Assembly: GCA_028023455.1 (NCBI GenBank)
Contig: JAQFVV010012402.1
Coordinates: 12,072,292-12,136,291, forward strand
Direction of reading: 5' to 3'
Length of the DNA stretch: 64,000 bases
From: Epiperipatus broadwayi
Taxonomy: Eukaryota > Onychophora > Udeonychophora > Euonychophora > Peripatidae
The notes under the pieces are model-generated. The model was not told where the DNA came from. It was given only the letters and a program-made list of their open reading frames with translations, and searched no databases. The position numbers and the translations under genes are program-made. Positions 1 through 10,024 of this stretch are shown one piece after another (within the stretch, counting starts at the first letter, position 1; each line of letters begins with the position of its first letter).

Positions 1-287
1 ATTTTAATGATTTATATTGGTATTAGATTTTATGTCTGTAATAGTTTGTTAACATAATAGATTATTAACATTTGAAAAGAGCACCAAATCAAGTCCTGAA
101 AAAGGCTTTTTATGTGTATAAAATTTTTTTGATATTTATATAGCTGTTGTAAGAATTTATTATTTTCTGATTAAAAGAATATATATATATTTAACTTATT
201 ATCACTCCTATTAACAAACTTTTTAACAACCACAATAAGAAAAAAACTTTTTTTTATTTAGAATATATGTGTCTTATAAACTATAAT
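1..287. other. AT-rich, no feature seen
   Basis: Mostly A/T with short TA runs. I see no coding frame, RNA gene or repeat that I can name. Confidence 0.5.
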
Positions 288-596
288 ATTCTTTTTATTG
301 AATTCAACCAAATTATATACTCTCCTTTTTCTTTTTCAAAACTTTATTTCTTCTCATCAACCATATATACATATTCACATCTTTAACACCCAATGTTTCA
401 ACCACTTTTTCTGTAGTCATTTTCAAGGATATATAAAAATGTATATACTTTTATCATAAAAAAATGACTACAGAAAAAAGTGTTTGAAACATTGTGTGTT
501 AAAAATATGAATATTTATATATTGTTGATGAGAAGAAATAGTTTTTAAAAAGAAAAAGGAGAGTATATAATTTGATTGGATTCAATGAAAAGAAAA
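288..596. repeat. Hairpin element, two 135-bp arms
   Basis: Positions 288-422 and 462-596 are reverse complements of each other at roughly 90 percent by eye, around a 39-base spacer. The inner ends read CTGTAGTCATTT and AAATGACTACAG, and the match runs outward without a large gap. No open frame crosses it. Such long fold-backs are typical of MITE-like DNA elements. A transcript through it would form a long dsRNA hairpin, but that is inference. I see no clear target-site duplication. Confidence 0.8.
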
Positions 597-1511
597 GCTC
601 CAACTAGAAAAAAAAATCAGGTAATCAAAAAAATTTTTTTAGTGAAATTCAGCAATATTTTTTTTTTTCTACAACTTAACATAAATAACATGTTATATAT
701 ATATTAATTTTCAAGATATTCACAATTTATTTACTATTTCTATAAGAAATAAAGCAAAAGAAATGTTTTGCTTTTTCTATGTGTTGAAAATATACAGAAT
801 TGAAATGGTAATTGTGTAAAATGTGTTATGATTATTTTAAATCAATAACTAAATATATACATTTATTGATTTATTATTTTTTACTTTGGAAGATATAAGT
901 ATGTTAAATTTCATTACAAGACTGCATTAAAAAACACAATTTCCACTCATTAGAATGTCAATTTTCATCACATATTCAATCTGGTATGCGAGGTGCAAGA
1001 AAATGTATTCCTGCCTTCCCCTGATGAAAGATTGTGTTTTATACAATCAATGCAAAAGATAAAACAAAGAGATAAACTATTATCATCAAAATTTATTTAT
1101 GAGGAGACATGGAAGCTATTCCATACACCTATGAACTTTATATCACAAGGACTATCTCTACATTAATCAGCTTCAAATCATATGAACTATACAATATTTA
1201 TCTAATACGCAATTATAATACATGGTGATCTATGTGTGTGTTTTGAGACAATGTAACCTTGTTTAGCCTAAATAAAATTATTATTTAAAAATAAATAATA
1301 TTGTTTGTTTTAAAGTTTGTGAAGATGGTACTCTATTTAGGATTACATTTTGGACTGTTTCCACCATTTAGTTTAATTGTTTAGTATTATAAAAAAATAA
1401 AATTCAAACTTTATTTTATTTCAAACACATTTAACTGTAAATAATAGTTTGTTGAATGCATTTGAATATATATATGAACATAGTTTAAATTTATCTAAAA
1501 CATTTAATAAT
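597..1511. other. No gene recognised
   Basis: AT-rich DNA with scattered stops in all frames. A slightly less AT-rich patch lies near 950-1030, without an identifiable feature. Confidence 0.5.
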
Positions 1512-1622
1512 AAGTCGTCAAGCGTTGGTGGCTTAGTGGTTAGCATAGCTGCCTTCCCAGCAGCTGGCCTGGCCTGGATTCGCTTCCCTGTCAACGCATT
1601 TAACATATATATATATATATAT
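1512..1622 (+). pseudogene. Retroposed tRNA-Gly(UCC) pseudogene with target-site duplication
   Basis: The tRNA body is 1522-1598, 77 nt. The acceptor stem GCGTTGG pairs with TCAACGC (one G-U), the D arm has the TGGCTTAGTGG A-box form, and the anticodon stem GCTGC/GCAGC encloses the loop CTTCCCA, giving anticodon TCC. The copy is broken: a 5-nt TGGCC duplication enlarges the variable region, the T stem no longer pairs well, and the base after the anticodon is C where a purine is expected. A tail of CATTTAAC plus (TA)n follows. The 13-mer AACATTTAATAAT occurs at 1499-1511 and again at 1623-1635 and exactly brackets the insert, so this is a reverse-transcribed insertion. It could be a very short tRNA-derived SINE rather than a lone retropseudogene. 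Confidence 0.8.
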
Positions 1623-1635
1623 AACATTTAATAAT

Positions 1636-4089
1636 TAAATTAAAGATGTAAATAGTCTAACATGTAACTACAAATATTAAAAATAAATAATTTTTATTTA
1701 ATAAGTATATTAATTATGTCTGAGAGCCACATACAAACACACCAAAAAAAATATTTATGGAGGGATGATATGGTGTATGTTATATAATTATGGAACTGAA
1801 GGATAATTAAAGGCTATAAATTTATAAACAGTATTTATTTATGTAAGAATTAAAATTTCATAATTGTCTTTATTATGTAGTAAAAATAAATAATGATTTT
1901 GTTATCGAGTGATATCTAAGTTTGAATATGGTTTTATAGTCTCTACAGCTTCAATTGCTTTAGCTTGGATTTGTGTATATTATATAGAAGGGTGTTTGAA
2001 ATATATATTATTTTCAATGCTATCCACTGATTTCAAATATCCATAGGGAGCCTTGGAACCAAATGGTAGCATAAGTGAATTCTACTGTATTTATTTAGAA
2101 AATGAATTTTGTTAACTGTTTTTTGTTGAATTGTATATATAAAGTTTTGTAGAATTTGTTTCAAAATTAGTTTTATTTTTTCCCTCTTTCTGACATGATT
2201 CAGATTCTACAGTTTGATTTGATATCAACTATGTAAGGTCATTCACTCTTGTCTCTAGAAATGTTAATTAATTGTAAGTGCTACATAAAAAAAAGAAATG
2301 AAAAAAGAAATTCACAACTGTTTTCTGGATCCCACAGTTATTTGACTTACTGATGTGATTGTTAGTTGGTTCCATTATCACTATTAGAAACACACAACTG
2401 ATCTGAATAGAAATTAAGCTCGAAACAAAGTTTTTTAACTTTGCATTTAACATTGATTATATACTGTATATATATATTACAGTAATGACATCAGCTTGGT
2501 CTTTATCACAAAAATTAATACTTTTTTTTAAAAAGGGGGAGGGGGCGGTAGTAAATTGTTATGGATAAGTAAAAAAAAAAAAAAATCTAAAGGCTTTGTT
2601 GTTCGGGAATTCATAAGAAGTTTAATTCCTGGAATACCAGATCTGAAATGGATTCGAGACCTTATTACACTCAAGAGTTGGCACCTAACCTACCTTGTCA
2701 CTAAAACACATATGATATTGCATTTTATCAAAGTAGTGAATTTGAAAGTGGAAATAAAATAAATGCTATTAAATGTAAGTAGAACAATAATATTTCCAAG
2801 ATAATTTAGCATTAGAGAGCAATTGATGCTCATAGTTTAATCAAAACAAAATAAGCCAAAAAAAATTCATTTTTATTAAATTATATATTTGTTTAGAATG
2901 TTTGTTAAACAAACGCGTGATGAGTAGAATGAGATGAAACTTTAGAGTAATCTTTCATCTTTTTTCACGTATGTACCATGGTCTCTTTTATTTCCGGTGG
3001 GGGTTTATTTTTTTTTAAAAAAAAGTGAAAAAGAAAAAATAAATGATTAAAAGATGTGGATTGTTATGCAATGTATTACAAAATCATTGACTGTTCCCCC
3101 CATATTTAAAAAAATATAATAATTTAACTGAAGAAATAAATTTTGGTCAAATATCGCTTCATACTGTACAATGCCATATTAATTGAACCTAAAATTAAAT
3201 GTACTTTATTATTAAATATTATTTTTAAAAAATAAATGTATCTATTTTTTTATTATTATTATTTAGTAATTATTTACATTTATTTAATTGTGAAGAATAT
3301 TGTTTTTTCCAGCATTTTGGTAAACATTTTATCAAAGTGAAACCATTTTGACTGTTTGGTTATCTTTCATTGCAGTTTTTCATTTTAAATGAAAGCCTAT
3401 AAATTTAATCTCTATTTCTGTTATTAGTCTTTCATTAAATCGCTTAACAATTCATTTAACATTATACAAATTATTTGTCTTCCCATACTTATGCTGATAT
3501 ATGCTTAAGAACAATCACTTGGTATGGAATTTTAAATGTTTTTGCTTTTATGTATCATACACAAATGAGAATCTAAATGTATTATTCACACAACATATAG
3601 ATAAGCTGACCTGATTATTTAACAATTTATCTTTTTTATGAAGATTGTGTTATATTGTGATGGTTGAAATAAAAGTGTCTGGATATTAAATTCTTTCTCT
3701 TTATAGTTTTTTTTTTATTTTCATTTGTTTCAAGGACAAACTTTATGGAGAATTTCAAACTGAGAACATATATATTATAGGTTTTCATATAGAAAGTGAT
3801 CAGGCATGTTTTGATTTGATTTTTTAGTAATTCAACTTTTTCGTAAGACAATGTATTACAGGAATCTTAACTGGGTTTTTTTTTTTCAAAAAAAAATTCA
3901 GATAAGGAAAGCTTTTATTTATTGCTGAATAACATTGTTACAGCAGTAAGATTTAAAAAATTAGTTTTTCTTCTTAAAAACTTTAAGTCACGTGCTGATA
4001 CAAATAATAGACTTCAGTATCTGTTAGATGTTTAAAATAAGATTTTTAACAGATGAATCTGGTGCACTGCTTGGTACATTATGATTTTT
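1636..4089. other. No gene recognised
   Basis: AT-rich with homopolymer runs. A purine-rich G-run cluster lies near 2536-2550. Short ORFs such as 2556-2762 (+) and 3636-3851 (-) resemble nothing I know and are rich in Lys/Ile/Asn, as expected of chance frames in AT-rich DNA. Confidence 0.5.
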
Positions 4090-4466
4090 GATAAGCCCAT
4101 GTATGTTAGCAAGTTTCTTCATTTGGCATTTTTTTATTTTTCATGTAATGTAGAATATGATTTTTTTACTGCTTGAGAAACTCTCATGAAGTCTTCATCA
4201 GTAAATTTATTTTTTAGAAAACATCCTTCTTTCCTAATGGAATGCAAAGTTTAATACTTAGAAAACCTTTGAGCACCTATTGTTTTTCTTAACAGAGCTT
4301 CACTTGCTCTCTGAGTAATTTTCTCAGCTCTCTGGGAGTGAGTTGGAGGTTTTAGTTGCAAATCTTTAGGAATTATCACTTCAGATTTACATAAATAATT
4401 TTCTACTTTGACCAGCTTTAGACAATTTTTCATAATGTGTAAAGTTTGATATAATATTGGTTCCAT
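4090..4466 (-). pseudogene. Possible Penelope-like element N-terminal remnant
   Basis: The minus frame 4466-4251 encodes 71 residues including an IPKDLQLKPP stretch. PLE and some LINE proteins often have a short IPKGLR-type motif before the RT domain, inside a basic helical region. After the stop at 4251, downstream minus-strand sequence still reads like the following helical segment (FTDEDFMRVSQAVKKSY near 4155-4205) in a shifted frame. There is no RT domain next to it. The assignment rests on a weak motif and gene-like composition, so an unrelated retroelement is possible. Confidence 0.3.
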
Positions 4467-4480
4467 AGTAATAACTTAGT

Positions 4481-4756
4481 ATTTTCCTGAAGGGTTGTGA
4501 TGATAGTGTTTTAGTTGGATAAATATATTAAACTATTTCCATCATCTAGTATGAGTATCGAATGTTTTTAGAAAAATTTAACTTTATTAAATACTGTTAG
4601 TAATAGCACACAGGTTAGTATATGCACAGGGTTTATATTCTCCCTTCTTTTTTAGGTGTTGCTGACCTGACCAGTGACAGTACTAGCATGGGAATTGAAC
4701 TTGGACCCTTAGATTATTGAGTATTGAATTTTAAGTTAATGCTCTAATCAACTGAG
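4481..4756 (-). mobile_element. tRNA-headed SINE, copy A
   Basis: On the minus strand the head reads CAGTTGATTAGAGC (A-box-like), then GGGTCCAAGTTCAATTCCC (B-box-like). A body with GTCACTGGTCAG, TATTACTAACAGT and AGATGATGGAAATAG follows, ending in a TGATGATAG-like 3' part. The same order of blocks recurs at 4874-5535, 28713-29007 and 31760-32045, so this is a dispersed family. The tRNA-like head would supply an internal Pol III promoter. It lies head to head with copy B. Confidence 0.75.
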
Positions 4757-4873
4757 TGTGACTATATATAATGTATGGAAACCACTAATCAACTTTGCAT
4801 TTAGGAAAAAGTAGAGAAATCAGGAGGAACATCATAGATAAGTATATGAAATTTCTACGACTGTTGCCTTTGG
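4757..4873 (+). repeat. Linker module between head-to-head SINEs
   Basis: This 117-bp stretch joins the tRNA heads of SINE copies A and B. It recurs at 28578-28712, again directly before a plus-strand SINE head, with shared blocks GTGTGACTATA, AATGTATGGAAAC and GAGAAATCAGGA. At 28.58 kb the module starts with the last bases of a reversed SINE head. The A-linker-B dimer therefore seems to have existed as a unit before at least one of these insertions. Confidence 0.65.
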
Positions 4874-5535
4874 CAGGATAGCTGTTGATTAGAGTATTAT
4901 CTTAAAATTAATAGTCAAGAATCTAAGGGTTCAGGTTCAATTCCCATGGTAATACTGTTAGTGGTCAGGCCAGAAATGTGTAAATTTAAAAAAAAATCAG
5001 ATATATTAATCTTTAACTGAGGCTTAAAGTTTATATCTGTGCTAGAGATAATTTCTAGTTTCGAAAATGATTAGTAATAATCATTAGTGTATTTATATGA
5101 AATGGATGGCGTCAAAGTTGTGAGTGGAGGGAGTTTGACAATGGTAAATAAAAATGTAACGATTTACTATAGATAAATACTCTTCATATAATAGAGATAT
5201 ATATGGGAGATAGTGACCTGGGTCAACTGATGAGTGCTGGTTCAGCATGAAATGCATCTTGGGGGTCATTTGTCTTTTATTATATCTTTATTTATATGAA
5301 TTTGAAAAGAATTGGGGAAGTGTGGAGATGTTTATTATATCTATAGCCAGAAATATCTAAAGAAGAGGCAAGAATAATAAATACCTCATAAAACATTGTG
5401 CATATATTAACCTGTGTGCTATTACTAACAGTTGAATGTAATTGGAATATTTAGTAAAATTTACATTTTTTAAAGATGTACAATACTCATATTCGATGAT
5501 TGAAATAGTCCAGCCAGTATATAAACATGGCTTTT
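4874..5535 (+). mobile_element. SINE copy B, split by an insertion
   Basis: The head (GTTGATTAGAGTATTATC, then GGTTCAATTCCC) and first body part lie at 4874-4984. The rest of the SINE (AAACATTGTGCATATA, ATTACTAACAGTTGAATG, GATTGAAATAGTCCA) resumes at about 5348 and ends near 5535. The break is explained by the insertion at 4985-5347. Block order matches copy A and the copies near 28.7 and 31.8 kb. Confidence 0.7.
4985..5347. mobile_element. 363-bp insertion inside SINE B
   Basis: The flanks read CCAGAAATGTGTAAA on the left (from about 4970) and CCAGAAATATCTAAA on the right (from about 5348). They match at 13 of 15 positions and look like a target-site duplication of SINE sequence. The insert starts near an A-rich run and has a less AT-rich core near 5215-5265. 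I see no ORF, tRNA head or long terminal inverted repeats, so its class is unknown. Confidence 0.5.
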
Positions 5536-5989
5536 GTTGCAAATAGATGCAAAAAAGTATTTGGAACAATTTCAAAATTAGTTTGTTATCTATTATAGTT
5601 TTATTTATATTATACAACTTTTTAATGATGGAATTAGAGGAAATATTATGACCACAGGTGGAAAATCACGTTAGAAATAATAATTGTTAAATAAATGTAT
5701 GTATTTGATCTAAAATTGTTTTTGATTTTATGACTGTGGTCATTGAAACTGTTTATGGGTGGCTTAATGAATCAGGGATTAAGATGACAGAATTTTTTAA
5801 TTTAAATTGATTGAAAGTAAAAACAAGAACTTTAACTTTCTGGATTTACAGTAATGGTACTGTTTTTATCATTTCAAAAAATAACATTCTGAATATACTC
5901 ACTATTTTGAAAGCAATATATACAGATTTTGGTTTAATAATTAAGTAAGTGATTGGAAAAAAATCTGCTGCAATTTTTAACTTGGCTGA

Positions 5990-6560
5990 TTATCTGCTTG
6001 AAAATGAAAGTCAATTTAAATATCTTGATAGCTTTGTAAATAGAAGGGTGGACTAGGATACAGCACAGCTTTCAGTATACTACTGCTGCTTTCAACAAGT
6101 TAAAGGATAATAACTTCATCTTATTGGAATAACTATTGCAATAAAATTAGTTCTATATAAAACTATTGTTTTAACCAGTTTATGGTATGGAGGTGAGACT
6201 AAAGGCATTAGAACTCTCCATAAAATTTTAAAAATATGAAGCAAGATTACCAGAAAATCAATGTTCTTCAATTTTCTAGATGAATCAAATTTTCATTAGA
6301 TTGGACATGCGAAACAAATGAACAATATAACACTTTCTAAGAGGGTATTTGTAGTGAACCTGAAGATGATTTTTTTTTTCAAAGATATGCCAAAAAAAAT
6401 TACCCTGTTGCTAGCTTTTATTGGGAAGATATGGTGAAGAATAGAATATGTTAAATAGCTACAATTAGACACAGGATTGAAATATTTCAGAAATAATCAT
6501 GTGAAGTATTTTAGAAAGAAACACTTTATGCACATTTAGCATTGCAAAATATCAAATAAA
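5990..6560 (+). pseudogene. LINE reverse transcriptase C-terminal fragment
   Basis: Broken plus-strand frames give FKYLDSFVNRR near 6015 and VLYKTIVLTSLWYGGET at about 6150-6200. These follow the block after the RT catalytic core in Jockey/CR1-type LINEs (FKYLGS..., then TKL.VYK..VL..LLYG.ETW). Further on, a degraded GHAKQMNN stretch fits the WxGHxxRM block. There is no EN or FADD motif, so only the 3' part was inserted or kept. Many stops and frameshifts show age. Confidence 0.55.
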
Positions 6561-6760
6561 TATAAAAATGGATCCTCCTTTTCTTTGACTTTCTACTTCT
6601 TGTTGTTATTATTATTATTATTTCTTTTTACTTCTTTTTTTTTCTTCTCATTTTCTTCCACCTCTTCCTTCTTCTTTTAATTTTGATGATTACAATGATG
6701 TTTCAAAAGGAACTTTATTGATAATTCATAGGATATAACAAATTAAAAATAATAATTATT

Positions 6761-7129
6761 TCACATTATGTTAGAATAAAAAAGTAAAACATTACCACTA
6801 GCAATCTCACTATATACTAGAGCACTCATGTAGAGACTGTGTAGCCGTAAATATATCAGGTGAAAGAATTTTTGTCTCTGTTTTATTGTGTCAGATTTGT
6901 TTTTAAACACATTGGAGTGTTTTCTAGTATTACTGTTACTTAGGAGCACACATCTTGTGTGCCACAGGGCATAGAATATAAATGGTATGCTTCTCATCTC
7001 TGCAAAATAGACTTTTGGAAAAGACTTAATTATAGAGCAGATTGTTGTATAGTTTTTCTGATGTATTTTTGTATGATTTAGCATCTTGCAGGCTACTACT
7101 CTCAAAGAAAAATACGTTATTGTTCCCAT
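6761..7129 (-). CDS. Unrecognised 122-codon ORF, doubtful
   Basis: An ATG-to-stop minus-strand frame of 122 residues. The product is Ser/Ile/Lys/Asn-rich with several Cys and no motif, signal peptide or membrane pattern I can identify. No splice sites or polyadenylation context tie it to neighbouring sequence. Local composition is slightly less AT-rich than the flanks. It may be a chance frame or part of an unrecognised repeat. Confidence 0.12.
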   Translation of the reverse strand: MGTITYFSLRVVACKMLNHTKIHQKNYTTICSIIKSFPKVYFAEMRSIPFIFYALWHTRCVLLSNSNTRKHSNVFKNKSDTIKQRQKFFHLIYLRLHSLYMSALVYSEIASGNVLLFYSNIM

Positions 7130-7426
7130 GTTTCACTCTGTTAAACTTCACGTATAGTTCCTATGTTAGTAAGGGTTCTCTTACAATTAAGAAAGTATAA
7201 GGTAAACAATGATAATATATTTATTTTGAGCATAAAAATCAGAATATTTCAGCTCAAGAATCCAATGCTTAAATCTTTTTATCAGTTGTTTATTAATGCC
7301 AAGTATTCCAGATTATGCATCTTCATTTACATTAAGAAGTGCATGAGTTTCCTAATAGTGCCATTTAAACCTTAGGGGAAATTATTTTAATGTTAGTCAT
7401 TATGTCAGTTGTCACTAGAATTGAAT

Positions 7427-7790
7427 GCACATATTATGTGCATGGAGGAGGCTTATCTGTTGGTGTTACATTGAGTGTTGTCTCAAAATGTGAAAATAAT
7501 CTTGTCATGAATGTTACAAGGTTTATTATTTTTTGAATTTTATATGCATAAATTGAATGTAATCTTGAGCCATTCTGAGTATTATACAATTGTAATTTCC
7601 TGATATTATGTATGTGGAAGGATGTTTATCTGTCAGTATTGCATTGGGGGTTATCTCAAAATGTGCAAATAATCTTATCATGGATGTTATATGGTTATTT
7701 GTTTGTTTTGTTTTTTTAATTTTATATGCATAAATTGAATGTAATTTTAAGCCATTCTGAATACTAAATTTCCTGAATAAAATGGCAGCT
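7427..7790. repeat. Diverged 182-bp tandem duplication
   Basis: Two adjacent copies offset by 182 bp share GGAGG/GGAAGG, TTATCTGT, TCTCAAAATGTG, AATAATCTT, TATATGCATAAATTGAATG and GCCATTCTGA blocks. The boundary lies near 7607. Copies differ by many substitutions and a T-rich expansion in the second, so the duplication is not recent. Confidence 0.7.
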
Positions 7791-9221
7791 GTTTTTCTTT
7801 CCCACAAGATTCTATACAGTGAATAAACTTTCTATTCAGTGAATAAAAACTTGATATGAACTATTTTGAGAAGTTTATTTATGTAGTATGTAATTTTTAT
7901 GATGATAAGCATGTTTTTGAGAGCAAATGTAAAATAAAGTGAGAAATATATTTTTGAGATAGATGGTATGATATGCTTTATTGCACACAACAATTTACCT
8001 TGTTTGTGTGTGCACAGCCACATAGTTCAAGTAAAATAGGAAACCTAAATATATTGGTTTTTTTTTTTATTGTGCTTGGATATATGTTATCTTTGTATAT
8101 TTACCACACAGATGACTTATCTAGATTGAACTTATGTTGATTGAATTCTTGAGTATTTGTAAATTTTCTTCATGATTTTAATTAATTATGAATTTATTTT
8201 ATATTGTAACTAAACATGATATTGTCCATGTAAATTCAGACACTACTACAACTGATTGTAAGAATGTAGATGGTTAAAAGATATTTTTTCTCTGATGATA
8301 AGAAGTGTATTTACATGTTGTAGATAATAAATTATTAAGTAGTGTCTTTTTGGTATCAATTATGGATTAAATGAGGGAGACATCTTTTTCATTTAAGGTA
8401 ATATGTATTTTTTTATTAGTAAATATATAAGTAAATATAAAGTAGATTTAGATTTTGATGTTCTTTCTCATTGTTTGTATGAAAATATTCAAAACTTGTT
8501 TTTATATCAATCTGTACTGCCATAAGACTATATTTCTTTCCATTTTACACAAGATCAATGATTATCTTGGAATAAGAATGCTGCTTGATCTGCTGGGACA
8601 CCAAATCTTTTTAAACAGTTTGATTCCTAATGAGTCCCTGGATATAGGCCTTATATTTTAGGTTATGAATGGTGATATACATTTCTTTATGAATGGAACA
8701 GTTTTAGATTGCAGATGATGACATATATTTCTTCATTAATGGGATAATTACTACTGAATAAAAATCCTAAATTTCTTAAAAATTTTCTTTAATAGAAAAT
8801 TAGCTGTGTCCATGAGATATGAAGAAGCGAATTGATTTGGATATAAAAATATAAATTTTGATATGCCTGATGATTTAAATGGAAAAATTACAGCATGTTA
8901 TCTAAACTTTACACAAAATCTGGTGACTATTGTTTGATCATCTGTAAACCTGAAGTAATTATAAAAGGGTTTATTGTTTTTTCCTGCAAAGTACCTTTAA
9001 ATGTGATAGATCAAAATAAGCATTACTAGTAACAGTCATATTCTCAATTTCTAATGTCAGGAATTTTTAACCTAGAGCCTGTTAGATTTATTCTCTTAAA
9101 CCAGATGTGTGATTGGGCAACAAAGTTTTTTTTTCGCAACAGTATATTGTTTCAATATGTTATATATTGATTGGTGAAATTTTCTTTAAATTTTATCATA
9201 AGATGACACCAAAGGATCGGG
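7791..9221. other. No gene recognised
   Basis: AT-rich. A weak local repeat near 8660-8750 (two blocks with TGATATACATTTCTT/TGACATATATTTCTT followed by ATGAATGG/TTAATGGG) is the only internal structure seen. Confidence 0.45.
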
Positions 9222-9247
9222 TTTTTTTTTTTTTTGGGGGGGGGGGG
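9222..9247. repeat. T14-G12 homopolymer junction
   Basis: Fourteen T directly followed by twelve G, an abrupt pyrimidine-to-purine switch. It sits at the outer edge of the left Penelope-like arm. Exact lengths in such runs are prone to sequencing error. Confidence 0.9.
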
Positions 9248-9249
9248 AG

Positions 9250-9940
9250 TTCTAATATTCACAAATGTTCTGGGCATTCATACATAAGATGTAGTCTATA
9301 TAATTTAAATTTAGCTTTTATTAATGCTTAGCATGCTTTTGATATATAACATATCTATCATAATCATAGCAATTCCACTTTTTTATTGTTTCAAGCTTAT
9401 ATTTATATATTTCATAAATATTTTTAGTATATTTAAATTTGTTTAAATCCCTTCAAAGAACCTATTTCTTTGAGAGGAGGATGCTTATGTCTTTTTTGTT
9501 TATTGATTATTAGTCTTTTGCTTTTGCCCAAGCTTCTTTAATTTTTCATTTTCTGTCTTCCCTCTCAATACATATACAATTCCAGCTCTCAATAAATCGA
9601 ATTTATAATCAAAATTCTATTGCATAGGTGTTTATGCTGGGCTAGTCTCATTAAGAGACTAGCCCTTGATTCCTTATAATATGCAAATTTACACATGGCT
9701 TGGTTGCATTTAATTTTGTACACAATTTGATGAGCTGATTCTGTGGATAGTTTATCTCTTGAATTCTTAAACAGTTTGTTTAGTGAAGAGGGGGTATGAA
9801 AACTTATATTTTTCAGAGCATATTCTCTTTAATTTCTGAGAGATTTTTAGAATGTATGGAAGGCTTATCCATTTTTTGTTTCATAGATTGAGCCTGTGTT
9901 GGTTTTTTTTTTTTTTAATTTATACAGGAATTTCAAATTG
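9250..9940 (-). mobile_element. Penelope-like element 3' part, left arm of inverted pair
   Basis: This stretch is the diverged reverse complement of 10025-10955. Matching blocks include ACACATGGCTTGGTTGC, GAATGTATGGAAGG, TAGCATGCTTTTGATATA and TATATAATTTAAATTTAGC. It would encode on the minus strand the linker and GIY-YIG endonuclease region seen more clearly in the right arm, followed by a 3' tail ending near 9250. Its truncated 5' end faces the right arm. A 10-bp hairpin GGGCTAGTCT/AGACTAGCCC lies inside at 9639-9665. Confidence 0.6.
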
Positions 9941-10024
9941 CGTAATTTTGAGACGGATAGGAAAAATAACACAAATGTGTTTATTAAAGATTTATAGAAC
10001 CTAGGATATAATATTAATAAAATT

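Noticed and set aside
1522-1598. A functional tRNA-Gly(UCC) gene
   Set aside because: The 5-nt duplication in the variable region, the broken T stem, the C after the anticodon and the flanking target-site duplication show a retroposed dead copy.
2536-2550. G-quadruplex
   Set aside because: Only three G runs of three or more are close together, and they lie between A runs; a four-run motif is not present.
2556-2762. 68-codon ORF (+)
   Set aside because: It starts in a poly-A run, has no motif and is Lys/Ile-rich, as expected of chance.
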